From assembly GCF_026151205.1 (NCBI RefSeq), contig NC_087073.1, forward strand, positions 6,035,001 through 6,099,000: a stretch of 64,000 nt of DNA. The letters are read 5' to 3'. Under the pieces are notes generated by a model. The model did no database searches, was not told where the DNA came from, and worked only from the letters and a program-made list of their open reading frames with translations. Origin of the DNA: Bolinopsis microptera. Its lineage: Eukaryota; Ctenophora; Tentaculata; Lobata; Bolinopsidae. Numbering within the stretch: the stretch's first letter is position 1; each line of letters opens with the position of its first letter. Shown here piece by piece: positions 49,952-61,020 of this stretch. The position numbers were made by a program, and so were the translations under genes.

Positions 49952-52900
49952 TTATGGCTCGTCATCTTCACCCAGATTTTCTCCTTTCTTCAATTTAGCG
50001 ATGATCTGAAAGAAACTTTTAGTATTAATCTGCCAGTTAATTGGTAAACCTTCGTTCACCTCGAGCAATAATTTTATCACACCGCGCACGCGCGTATCAC
50101 ACACAGCATTGAAACGCAACTTTTATTACAAAATATACATTCGTCTTTCGCGCGTCACGACTAATTGTACCGCCGCTGCTAAAACAAGGTTTGACTTACG
50201 TGTAAGTTATATAAAAACTTACCCCTTTCAATCTGGCAATTTCTTTGTTGTCAGCATTTTTGCTAGCATCATTTGTTATCAGCTTGACTCGAGAGGCATA
50301 CCTACAACAATGGAATCAATTCTTCGAACAATGATATTTATCAGGCACAAGTAATATGATAATTGTTTATGATCTTCACTTATAATTGATAAATCACAAT
50401 TTTATCCACGAACTTACGTTAGCGAAACGACTGTCTCGTCCACGTTGTAGTCAGCAGGGGAAATGTTTACAAACATCAGAGTCTTGGCGTTCCCACCTGA
50501 ATACAGAGATTATATCAGTGTTATTAGGCTGGTCACCATGGTAACTAATGTTATAAGGGCTCTTTAATATAGGATTAGCTGTTCTCTAATAACTGTGTGT
50601 GTAGCATGTGTGACGTCATGTATGGGGCTACTTCTAAAAACCACGTCTGTGTAGTTAACATTTTCTCAACAATAGCACTCGCTCATTACTTCTTTAAGTA
50701 TAATAATTCACTTAATATATTATATATAATATATATATAATATATATTGTATTTATAAACATATTTTATTTATAAATCAAATATCCAGACAATTATTTAC
50801 CCAGAGAGTCCTGCATTAGCATAGTCAGTTTGTTGTTTCTATAAGGAATGAAATTAGCTTCTTGACTGAGGGCTCCAATAACATCCCCAAGTGCTGACAA
50901 TGACTTGTTGATGCTTTGAGCTTCTTTAAGCTGCTCTGGTGTTGCCCCCGTCTTAGCAGCACGTTCCGACCCAGCTAGATCTACCAAACTGAGCTGAAAA
51001 TACAAACATTAACAGTTGGCTCATTATGAATCTCTGAGTTAGGAGAAACACACGTGCATGGTTGAGGAGGTGAAGCATATTTTATTGACACGTGACAGCA
51101 ATTAACTAATCAGCTTAAGCTATTGACCAACTAAACACAGAATCACTGTCACGTGTCAAAAAATATGCTAATTTCCTCACAAGAATCCACACCTATAAAC
51201 CAATTCAATTAAAACATTTTATGATTCATAAATAAATAACGATTCAATCCCTGTTTTGCTCTATTCAAGTCAAAAAAATGTAAACAGTAAATTAAAATTA
51301 AATCTCACTCGTTACCTTGCCTCGCATCACAGCTCCAGTTGTTAAATTGGTCGTCTCAATGACAATTCCAATAACAAGATGAGATCTAGAACTTTCAGCG
51401 TTCATCTTGGTGCACGCCACGTGTCTGTTCTTACTTCCCGCATCAAACACTGCTTGCAGCTCTTCTACTGTCGTCACATCCTTTATAACGGCGTTCTGTA
51501 TCACCACCATACCTGAGGAGCAATAGAAAAAAGTGGATTTGCTGAATATTCGGAATACACATGTAAGATACTTACTGTAGGGGGTTATGGAAACACAATT
51601 TAATTGATAATGATTATATTCAGAGATAGATACATCTGTACATAATGCTCTCAGTACTCAGGAGAACGTTTCACTGTAAATAATAAAGACTCTTTATCAA
51701 AGAGCCAAGGATACAGCTTTGGTAAACCCAAAAAAAGTCATAAAGTTTATGATACGCAACTATTTACCTTTCTTATCTTTCTTTATGTCTAGTTTAGAAG
51801 TATGGGCCTTATCGAATAGATCCAGCAACTGGTCGTTATACAGTTCTACCATGTACACCTGAATAAAACAATGTGTATTATAACAAACCCATATGTTGAA
51901 AATTATTAGAAACATATTGTCCCCAAAACATTTTTTTTGTCGAAAAATTGGAAAGTCAAATCATAAGAGTTTTGTGAAAACTGCTTTGTAATTATCATAC
52001 ATCTAACATCAGTATCAAGCCAAATTAACCGAGGAGATAAAAAGCTCACCGAAACTGTAAAAGAGAACTTCTTCTCGTTAGAGTGTAGAAGCTCAAATAT
52101 CTCGCTGTATGCACGTGGTGCGACGCCTGGAAACGTTCCCTTTCCACCCCCGATCATTGTGAACGTTTTACCAGACCCTGTCTGTCCGTACGCGAATATA
52201 CACACGTTATAACCGTCTACTGCAGACTGGATCAGCATCTTGACGTCTTCAAACACGTTGTCTTGTGAGCCGCGCGTGTCAGGGGTGAATACCTGGGATT
52301 GTAAGGGGTTTGTGGAGGAGGCGCGTGTCAGGGGTGAATACCTGGGATTGTAAGGGGTTTGTGGAGGAGGCGCGTGTCAGGGGTGAATACCTGGGATTGT
52401 AAGGGGTTGGTGGAGGAGGCGCGTGTCAGGGGTGAATACCTGGGATTGTAAGGGGTTTGTGGAGGGGGCGCGTGTCAGGGGTGAATACCTGGGATTGTAA
52501 GGGGTTTGTGGAGGAGGCGCGTGTCAGGGGTGAATACCTGGGATTGTAAGGGGTTTGTGGAGGAGGCGCGTGTCAGGGGTGAATACCTGGGATTGTAAGG
52601 GGTTGGTGGAGGAGGAAGGGGTCGGGTACGAGCTGATAATATTTAATCTGCAGTCAACTAATAGACATAACAGGGTTATTATAGGCTGTGTCTGTATGTT
52701 TGTTTCATCTCCTAGGCGTGTCTAGTCTAAGATTCCGCAACATCTACAGACTCAATGAGAGCTACTATGTCCATTGAAACAGCTGCTACATGATCATGCA
52801 GTACAGTCTTTCTCCGTTCTAAATGATTTGTCAGGTCACATGTCTCGTCCTTTCCAGATCATTCGTAAGATCCTCCAAAATAATGAATGTGCTAGACAGT

Positions 52901-55900
52901 ACAATTTGAAACCCGAGATTGTTCTTTACAGTGGTGTACCCTTATTTCAGGAGCGAGCTCCATTCATCAGTGAAGATGTGATCTTAATAAATAAAACGAG
53001 CCCAGTGCATAATTTGGCAATTAACACACTGCCAACCATCTGGTACCTTGGCTCAGGTCCGATAGAGCGTGAGTAAGTTCCCCCTTCTTCAGTTGCTACA
53101 ATGCTTCCTTAACTTCAAAGCTTTCCAGTAACCAGCTACCCTCTAATCGTTACGAATTGCTACTGTAACACTCTTCAAACTGATAAAGCAAGGACCTCGC
53201 CTTTAACAGTTTGGACAGTTGTGCGATTAATGGGTCATTGTAAATTGTTTATTTAACGTGACGTTATCGGTTTAATGGAAATATAGCCAAGAAATTAATG
53301 AAACATATCGTATCTACATTTTTCATAACAACTCCATCGATATTACAGCCAGATGTTGTAGTTTCAAGTCATTTTGCTCATTATTCCATGGGCTGTTAAC
53401 AAAATGAAGGGGAAATCAACAAATTCTTAATTGCATAGGATTCAGTTCCGCACAAATAGAATCATCAGGCGTGATTGAATTTTCTTTCAGCCAATTTCGA
53501 GGCTCCAGTAAAAAAACAGTTGAGTCGTCCATGTTGAAATTTTATTCTATACCTTTTGTTTCGTATAATTCCCCCTCTCATGCACGGTCGGTAGTATTTA
53601 ACTTAAATATTTGCAGTTCCCAATGTCCGCTCCGAATGACACAGCAAGATATCCTATGGCAGCGTGGGTTCTTACAGCTCTAGTAACCTCGCTGATTGGC
53701 AACACAACAGTCCTTCTGGCTTCCCTCAAATACAAAGCTCTTAAACTCGACAAGATTTCAGTAGCGCTGATCGAACACATTGCTATAGCTGACATCGCTA
53801 CAAGTCTACAATATCTGGTTGTTTTCAAAGACATCGTCAGTCAACATTTCTTTGTAGCCGAGGAGTACTGCCCCCTATGTTTCGGATTATTCAACTACGT
53901 AGCAGGGGTGGATGTCTTGTTGGTTTGTGCACTGAATGTTAGCAAGCTTACATCCATCCTCTTCCCCTTCCTTGCCAGGCTGAGATCCTACAAGAGTGGA
54001 CACCGTATAGCAGCTGTAATCTGGCTCAGTGCTACTCCTCTCATCCTCTTCATCAAGATACACGGCATGACCTCTGAAGAGAACATCTTCTACTTCAGAC
54101 AAGAAACGTACCGTTGTGCTCCAAACTTTACCAATCCCACCATCAAAACAGCAATCCCTATTTTAATTACAATAAATGTAATAATACCGGTTTTAATTGT
54201 AATGGTTTGCACGGTAGCCTTGCTTCGTTTTGTTAGCCAGAGCAGGGGTTTAGCCCTGCAGAGCGTTGTAACGGTACTGAGCATGTCCGGGATATACCTG
54301 GTGTCTTATATTCCTTATGCTGTGGAATATTTTCTAGAGTCTCTGGGTATTAGGAACAATGATTTTACACGGTTTGCAGTGTACGTGAGTTGTCTGAACA
54401 TTACCATGAACCCTTTCATTTATTATTTTTCGGTAAAAAGTTACGGAGAATTCGTCAGAGATTTGACGGATAGAATGAAAATTAAAATCGGATGTTTGTG
54501 TTTGCGGTTTTATAGATTACTGTTTTGTAGCAACAGCGAGGGAAATGTTTTAGCGAGGGCGATTTCTAGGAGACGAACAATCTAAAAATCCCGATTGTTG
54601 AACTTATCATTGTCGGTACTATACATGTATTCTTTCTATAGAATTTTCATTATGAATCCACTCAATGCCTAACAGTGAAACATCGAACCCAGGACCAAAT
54701 AACAATCTTTGCATATAAATTTCGGAATTTCATGCTTGTTGACAAAATCACACTCTGCTTTAACGATTTAACCAATTTCCGGCAATTTTCGATTGTGCCG
54801 GTATTAATTTGGTTCGGAGTATGAAGTTTCACTGTACACACATTACATTGGTATTTGTTATTTAATAACATTCGTTCTTACGTCATAGTTACGTCATAGT
54901 TATGTCATGGTCTCGGTATCTATCATGTGGATGGGTATTATGTTTTTAAGTGAGGATAATTTGGAGTACTTTAGAGCAGATAGGGTGAGTGCCACTAGTA
55001 AAGTGCCCACTTATTCCCAAGCGTCCAGACCTACCTGGTCGTACGCAAACTCCCTGACCCCTCTCTTGGTCTGCACCTGTACTGTGTACTCATCAGGGGA
55101 CAGAATGACGGAGTTACGTCATCGTTACGTCATAGTTACGTCATAGTTACGTCATAGTTACGTCATAGTTACGTCATAGTTACCTGGTCGTACGCAAACT
55201 CCCTGACCCCTCTCTTGGTCTGCACCTGTACTGTGTACTCATCAGGGGAGAGGATGACGGAGTGGTTCCCCCTCTCTTTCTCGGATCCTGACAGAGGTCT
55301 TGCTCTGCAATACACCCGGATCTTCCCTTTCATGTCTTCTATTATGTTGTAGTACTTCTTACGTAGCACTCGCTCACTGTTGTAGTTCTCTACAAGCTAG
55401 GGAAATTGTGATAATTGCGTTGATTTTAAGGTCAGACATCACCTTAAATTATTCAATAAATAATCAAACATCTAGTTACTTAGTTTTACTTTCACAAGTG
55501 CTCAGTGCTGTCTACATGGATAACTCACCTCAGCATTCTCACTGCGTATGGTTTTCAGTTCACCCTTCATTTCCTCACACTCCCCGGCCAGTCTCTCTCC
55601 CTCCGCCGCTGCCACACTCAGACTCTTGATCTGGTTCTGCATCTCCGACATCTCTTTCTTGTTTCTCTCGCTCTCTTTCTCCAACTCCGCCTTTATCTCC
55701 TCTAATTTTCCCAACTTTAACTTCGTGTCGTCTAGAACTTTCTTCGTTAGTTCCAGTTTTTTGGTGTCTTTGTTGTTTTTGACCGCTTCTACCGCTTTCT
55801 TCGCCTCTGCCTGAGCCGCTCGCAATTTCTTGTTTAGCTCTGCCATTTCGCTCTCAGTTTCGTCTACCTGCTTCTTCAGGACGGTGTTTTTGTCTTTGAG

Positions 55901-58421
55901 CGCTTTTACCTGATTTTAGTTGATTTTAGCCGTGATAAGACATAGCAAGGCCTGAAGCAAAAACAAATTTCACTGACATTTTCTTCACTAATGTTGTTAT
56001 TTGACAAACATTCCCTTCACCCGGATATTGATGAAGATTTGTTCACCTGGGCATCAGATGCCCCACCCACCGCTCCAGCACCTCCTTTACCTCCCCTCCT
56101 ACCCGGACCACCAGGCGATGCTGCTGCTTTCTTTGCTTCTTGTTTCGCTTCCTTCAGCGCTTTTTTAGTGTCCTTTAGTTGCTGTGTCTTCAGTTCCACA
56201 TCATCCTCTAGTTTGGACAGTTTCGCCTGAAGTTATTTATTTATTTTTAAATTAAGTAAATTTGTATTGTTAAAAGCTATATCTGAATAATAACTATAAG
56301 CAAAATACCCTGAAGTTATTTCTGGATAGTAAGATAGGGTAGAATACAAATTAAATATTTTAGAATTGTAGCATCAAGTGTTTAGATTTTAGACTTTCTA
56401 TGGATCAACTAACGTTAAGCTTCTTTGCTTCAGCAGTGAGTTGCTTTATCTTGTTTTTTTCTCCCGAGGCTTCATTCTTCTTCTCTTCTTTCTCATCTAG
56501 AAGCTTACTCTTCTCTGATTCTTGACATCGTATCAGCAAAGATTTGATTTCTTTTTCCTTTTCTTCTTTTAGACTTGATAGCTTTGCCTAAAGAGAGAGT
56601 TTGCATGAAACTCCCAAAAAAGAAAAGTGCCTAATTCTGACCACAACAAGAAAGGTCCAAATAAGCATCTGAATGACAACTTGAATGAAAATGCTCAAGT
56701 AAAAAGAAGAAAAGTAAAAAGAAGAAAAACTCACACTCGACTCAGCCAGGGATTGGTTCAATCTCTTATTACTTTCTTGAAGAGAATTAGCTTTTGTTTT
56801 CTCCAGTTCTGCCGCTAGCTCCAGTTTATTCTTCATATCATCGTTCCCCTCCATCTCTTGTTCCAACAATGTTAACCTGTCCCTGTACGTCTGTATAGTC
56901 TCTTGAGCGTCAGGTGGTAGGTTTGCCAGCTTTTCTGCTTCTAAGTCTGTAATCTGGTTCCTGAGACCAGTGATGATGTCTAACTTATTCTGTAAATCCA
57001 ATTGATGAGATTTGGAGTTAGCTTCTGTCAGTTTCTTCTCATCTTCCAGTTTCTTCTCATTTTCTTCTTTAACCTTTTTTGTCTCTTCTCTTGCTAACGT
57101 CACTTCTTGTTTACTGCTATCCAACTGAATCAAAATCAGCATTAAATTAACCGTTGTCTAAACTAAAACACGTTAAACACGTTATCAAAAATACATTAAT
57201 AAAACTACAATCAACCAGAAGAAGAAGAGTCCCAGACCTCTGAAGAAAGTTGTTCCAGATTGTTCTTTAACTCTATCACGTCCTTCTCTATAGCCTCTTC
57301 TCTTCAGTCAGTGTGTCTTTTTCCTCAGTTAGCGACTCTATTTCCTCCGTCAGTGTGGTCACCTGAAAATCCAGGATACTTCACATTATTGGTCACCATA
57401 TCAAGTTATAAATGAAGAAAATCGCATTTAATTGGAATGATTTCATCCTGTTTTAGAAGTAAGGAAACGGATGAAAATGTTAGCCCTGTTATCAGACTTT
57501 TAAAACTACCGAGGAAAAGGTTAATCTCCTGTTTTATCTTTTTATTACAATTATAATACGAAACCTGGTCACTAAGCTGCTGGATCTGCTCGCTATTCTC
57601 TCCTGACACAACATTCTCCCCACTAGCAGAAACAGTTCTCACAGTTTCCTCCACATTCTCCACATTCTCCACATTCTCCACATTCTCCACATCCCCACCC
57701 TCTGTAAGCTTTGTGTCTCCTACAGGATCTCCCAGTAGAGAAGAGCTGGCTGGTATGATGTCCTCACTAATCTCACCGTCGTACAACAGAGTCAGCGCTT
57801 TTACACTCTTCACAAAACTCTCCTCCTGAAACAAAGCACCGTTATTTACATTGTGTCACGTTCATATTACTTCATATTACTTCATAATTCATAGTACCCT
57901 TACTCCTTCATAAATAGTACATACTACCAACACTTTAATATATTCTTTCGTCAGTTTAAAAAACAAATGTATACAATCTTCCATTCACGGGATAGCCAGT
58001 TACCAGTTACCTGGCAACATGCTCCTCCAAGCTCACACAAGTGTCAGCAAGGCGGCAGATTTTCATGCATTTCTGCACGAGGAGCCCATCACAGCTACCA
58101 ACAATTAATTTGTTGCCACTTAGCTAACTTTATTGTATTATGTAATATACTATATTATATGTTTATATCTGATGTGAACTTTTTTTGCCCAATTCATTAT
58201 AATGTCCAAATAAAATTGCATATTGACATTATACAAATGAACTATTTAATTTATGTTGGAGGAGGAACCTTTTGGTTAAGAGAAGCAATCTCCTCCTCTT
58301 TAGCAGTTATGTAGGATTGGAAGGTGTCGTTGGATTCTGCCTTTACTTTCCATTCAGCCAACTCGCGCTCCAACTCGTCCTTGTTTTGTCTGATCGAATC
58401 CAGTTCTGTTTGTTTGGCCGT
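49952..58421 (-). CDS. Kinesin-14, KCBP-like C-terminal motor, 15 exons, 5' partial
   Basis: Exons in order: 58421-58269, 57825-57565, 57362-57238, 57124-56735, 56587-56414, 56226-56047, 55909-55529, 55396-55184, 52292-52050, 51858-51768, 51512-51316, 50993-50801, 50496-50418, 50301-50223, 50005-49952; about 937 codons. The first seven exons encode Lys/Glu-rich coiled coil. The neck [20 protein letters not shown], directly before the motor, marks a minus-end-directed kinesin-14 and matches the plant/sea-urchin KCBP subgroup. Motor signatures: P-loop [10 protein letters not shown], switch I NAESSRSH, switch II VDLAGSE, and [16 protein letters not shown]. It would move along microtubules toward minus ends, for example in spindles or cilia. 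The end, after ASRVKLI, is short and acidic (DDEP). No calmodulin-binding helix is evident. Exon 57362-57238 is 125 bases and holds a one-base frameshift near 57295-57310; all other coiled-coil exons are exact multiples of three. The upstream exons and start codon were not found. Confidence 0.9.
51064..51178. mobile_element. Small MITE in a kinesin intron
   Basis: The left arm 51064-51098 and right arm 51146-51178 are inverted copies, both with CACGTGACAG or its complement and a CATATTTT-like core with one or two mismatches. It is non-coding and lies between motor exons. Confidence 0.75.
52280..52618. repeat. Seven 49-bp tandem copies carrying a kinesin exon 5' edge
   Basis: Copies start at 52280, 52329, 52378, 52427, 52476, 52525 and 52574. 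The first overlaps the true exon boundary: on the minus strand the unit contains CCCAGGTATTCACCCCTGAC, that is, the splice acceptor plus the first codons of motor exon 52292-52050. Each further copy thus repeats a potential acceptor and about 20 coding bases. The 49-base period is not a multiple of three, so use of a distal acceptor would shift the frame. Confidence 0.95.
52855..53073 (+). other. Possible plus-strand exon upstream of the GPCR
   Basis: An open frame follows a TTTCCAG and ends at a consensus GTAAGT donor (53074). The translation has no domain I know. Its phase does not fit a coding join to the acceptor TTTGCAG just before the GPCR start (53616), so at best it would be a 5' UTR exon or part of a different gene. 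It may be chance. Confidence 0.2.
53623..54585 (+). CDS. Divergent rhodopsin-like (class A) GPCR, intronless CDS
   Basis: A 320-residue seven-helix receptor. ATG 53623 is chosen because it gives a short N-terminus with one Asn-glycosylation site (NDT) just before helix 1; the frame is open a little further up, to a TTG only. Helix 1 carries GNTTVLLAS and helix 2 carries IAIADI with the conserved Asp. A Cys before helix 3 (EEYCPLC) and one in loop 2 (YRCAPN) can form the usual disulphide. Helix 7 has NPFIYYF. The DRY motif at the end of helix 3 is replaced by SKL, and the CWxP of helix 6 by SYIP. Ligand unknown; peptide or small-molecule receptors of lineage-specific expansions look like this. 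The gene lies in the plus strand of a minus-strand kinesin intron. A TTTGCAG just upstream may be a 5' UTR acceptor. Confidence 0.85.
   Translation: MSAPNDTARYPMAAWVLTALVTSLIGNTTVLLASLKYKALKLDKISVALIEHIAIADIATSLQYLVVFKDIVSQHFFVAEEYCPLCFGLFNYVAGVDVLLVCALNVSKLTSILFPFLARLRSYKSGHRIAAVIWLSATPLILFIKIHGMTSEENIFYFRQETYRCAPNFTNPTIKTAIPILITINVIIPVLIVMVCTVALLRFVSQSRGLALQSVVTVLSMSGIYLVSYIPYAVEYFLESLGIRNNDFTRFAVYVSCLNITMNPFIYYFSVKSYGEFVRDLTDRMKIKIGCLCLRFYRLLFCSNSEGNVLARAISRRRTI
55032..55114 (-). repeat. Duplicated 3' edge of a kinesin motor exon with donor site
   Basis: Bases 55032-55114 repeat 55181-55263 with few changes. The true copy is the 3' end of exon 55396-55184. The duplicate includes the codons for [12 protein letters not shown] and is followed by GTAGGT, a fair donor. 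It has no acceptor of its own, so it looks like a relic, not a usable exon. Confidence 0.9.
55117..55181. repeat. 11-bp tandem array of TTACGTCA (CRE-like) motifs
   Basis: Six copies of an approximately eleven-base unit GTTACGTCATA fill the gap between the duplicated exon edge and the true exon. Each holds TTACGTCA, a CREB/ATF-type site. Two to three related copies occur at 54878-54908, just after the GPCR gene. Confidence 0.9.
57659..57700 (-). repeat. 9-bp in-frame repeat in kinesin coiled-coil exon
   Basis: Four to five copies of GAGAATGTG on the minus strand encode (ENV)n inside exon 57825-57565. The period keeps the reading frame. Confidence 0.9.
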
Positions 58422-58835
58422 CTGAAACAACAAATACATTGTTAAATGTCAGAACACAAAGTTTGTAAACAAAAAGCTAAAAGGTTAATAGACATTTTGT
58501 GCAGTAGAATGAATTATGCCGAAGTTCGACAGGCTGGACATAAATTGATCTTCAGAGATCAACTTTCCTCGACATAAATTTCACCGTTTTTACGGAATGT
58601 TTCTTCAATGCTCAATATGTGAGTTATCGGACGTGGATGACACAAGACATGATTGAGGTTATGAAAGCTTGATTACCGGAGGAGAAATTGATTAACAGAC
58701 AATCATCAGAATAAAAAGGGACATTTTGGAAGATTTTCAAATAGAACCTTTTCTGCAGTTCCCTTTACCGAAATTTCACAGTTTTGACTAAATGTTTTAC
58801 CGGTGAGGTCAGTTTGAGTAACAAAAGGGGAAGTT

Positions 58836-60611
58836 GGTCGTTTAGCTCCGGACAGTCTATGCAACGTCTATGCAACGTCCGTGCAACAACAAAAGAACCG
58901 TCTATGCAACGTCTATGCAACGTCCCTGCACAATGAACACTCTATGCACACTCCCTGCACGGTCAGTCTATGCAACGTCTATGCAACGTCTATGCAACGT
59001 CCCTGCACAGTACCATATGAACACCGGCTACTAGCCGGCTACTAGCCGGCTAGTAGCCACTTTTGTAATAACAGCTCCTCAACTTCACATTAACAACCGG
59101 CTACTAACCGGCACTTGAAAAGTGGTCACTAGCCGGCTACTAACCGGCTACTAGCCGGCTAGTGACCACAAAGTGGCTACTAACCGGCTACTAAGCGGTC
59201 ACTAGCCGGCTATTAGCCGAGCTCTAAAGCAGACCTACTAGTAGCCGGTTCCAAACCGGCTACTAGCCGGCACTTAGAAAGCGGTCACTAGCCGGCTACT
59301 AACCGGCTACTAACCGGCTAGTAACCACCAAGTGGCTACTAACCGGCTACTAACCGGTCACTAGCCGGCCCAGTCATAACAAATTTGAGTATTATATCTT
59401 TTACGGTTTTTGCGGAACGTCGTGTTAAAGTTGATGCCCTGGTGTCAGTAAAATGGTAACAAATATATATAATATAAATAATTATAGTGTCCTCATGAAA
59501 TAAAACAATTAATCTGGTTAGTTTGCAAAATTATGATATATCTACGACTTCATTAAATGCAATACAACATCAATTATATATTTTAGATAATCATTAAACT
59601 TCCCATTATTCAACCAAAGGTTCTTTTCATGAGCTCAGGAATCTTAAAGTTAAAACTCTTACGAACAGAAACATCAGAACGTGTAAGATTAAATCTCTTC
59701 AACCACATAAATTCACAGAGTGCCAAGATTCCTCAAATTCCCCTGCCGGACTCTCCTCTGACACAACTCCTACTGGCTCTACGGCTACAGCTTCCTCTAC
59801 AGCGACTTCTGCTACATCCTCAACTGACGTTGGCAGACGACTGAGAGGAGTCAATCCCAATCTCTACAAGAAAGCCTATTCCGACGTTTGCAGCTTGGTG
59901 AAGAGCGGACAGTCCCTGTACGATTCGCTAGAGCAGTTGAAGATAACAAAAGGGACTTGGAGGGCTATCAGACTGCTAGCAGAGGCTATGATTCTGTACG
60001 AAGAACACTTCCAGGATCGGATTATTATGGACGATATTCAGACCCAGAAAGTCTGTCGCACACGCTGGCCAAATGCCAGTGCTTATAGCAATGCGACAAT
60101 TGACCCCCCTGCTTTAGAGCCGGCTAGTGACCGGTTAGTAGCCGGTTAGTAGCCACTTGGTGGTTACTAGCCGGTTAGTAGCCGGTTAGTAGCCGGCTAG
60201 TGACCGCTTTCTAAGTGCCGGCTAGTAGCCGGTTTGGAACCGGCTACTAGTAGGTCTGCTTTAGAGCTCGGCTAATAGCCGGCTAGTGACCGCTTAGTAG
60301 CCGGTTAGTAGCCACTTTGTGGTCACTAGCCGGCTAGTAGCCGGTTAGTAGCCGGCTAGTGACCACTTTTCAAGTGCCGGTTAGTAGCCGGTTGGTAATG
60401 TGAAGTAGCCGGTGTTCATATGGTACTGTGCAGGGACGTTGCATAGACGTTGCATAGACGTTGCATAGACGTTGCATAGACTGACCGTGCAGGGAGTGTG
60501 CATAGAGTGTTCATTGTGCAGGGACGTTGCATAGACGTTGCATAGACGGTTCTTTTGTTGTTGCATGGACGTTGCATAGACGTTGCATAGACTGTCCGGA
60601 GCTAAACGACC
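58836..60611. mobile_element. Foldback transposon, ~0.5 kb inverted arms, 5-bp target duplication
   Basis: The element begins GGTCGTTTAGCTCCGGACAG and ends with the exact complement. AAGTT flanks both sides (58831-58835 and 60612-60616). Each arm is built of two subrepeat families: an outer one with TCTATGCAACG and an inner one with CCGGCTACTAACCGG-type units. The centre holds an open plus-strand frame (59598-60149). It sits in, or 5' of, the kinesin gene. Confidence 0.85.
59598..60149 (+). CDS. Open frame inside the foldback element, unknown protein
   Basis: 184 codons are open without a clear ATG at the start, so this is more likely an exon than a complete gene. A possible acceptor TTCACAG at 59712-59718 would start a shorter exon in the same frame. 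The first part is Lys-rich, followed by a Ser/Thr/Ala-rich linker (about codons 46-72). Next comes a helical, better-composed segment with NPNLYKKAYSDVCSLVKSGQ, continuing through LEQLKITKGTW and ILYEEHF. The stop lies in the right inverted arm. I do not recognise the family. It could be the element's own protein or a captured host exon. Confidence 0.4.
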   Translation, partial: TSHYSTKGSFHELRNLKVKTLTNRNIRTCKIKSLQPHKFTECQDSSNSPAGLSSDTTPTGSTATASSTATSATSSTDVGRRLRGVNPNLYKKAYSDVCSLVKSGQSLYDSLEQLKITKGTWRAIRLLAEAMILYEEHFQDRIIMDDIQTQKVCRTRWPNASAYSNATIDPPALEPASDRLVAG

Positions 60612-60616
60612 AAGTT

Positions 60617-61020
60617 GCCAACAAAAGTCACGATCGAGGTCCTTGGCTTCCTGCCAAGGGTATTCAGTCAGTGCTATCAGTGAACATGGTCGCTTCTAAT
60701 CTGTCAGCGAATGTAAGAGACCCGGTTATACAAGATCTTCTCTAATTGTAACACAAAAACACAAAGAATGGAGTCAAAGCAGGTACACAGACCAATTACA
60801 TAACAATGCTTTATAATTATTCATGAGCATTTATTTCGGCAAGGAAACCCATTGAGGCGTTGCTAACATACCTTATATCAATGAATTAAAACAAAGGCTA
60901 TTAGAAACATAATGGATCTCGGTAAAATCAGCGCCACGAACTTGGGAGAGCTGGGTTTTTGACTTTACTTCTAGAACAATTTGTACACTTGTGCTACACA
61001 AGGCACAGTAAATTCGTGAA
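60617..61020. other. Spacer and likely promoter of the repeat-precursor ORF
   Basis: No gene is supported. An open frame of about 38 codons ends at 60745 and could be a fragment. Confidence 0.3.

Noticed and set aside
55300-56230. Plus-strand Ser/Phe/Pro-rich ORFs
   Set aside because: Complementary-strand shadows of kinesin coiled-coil exons.
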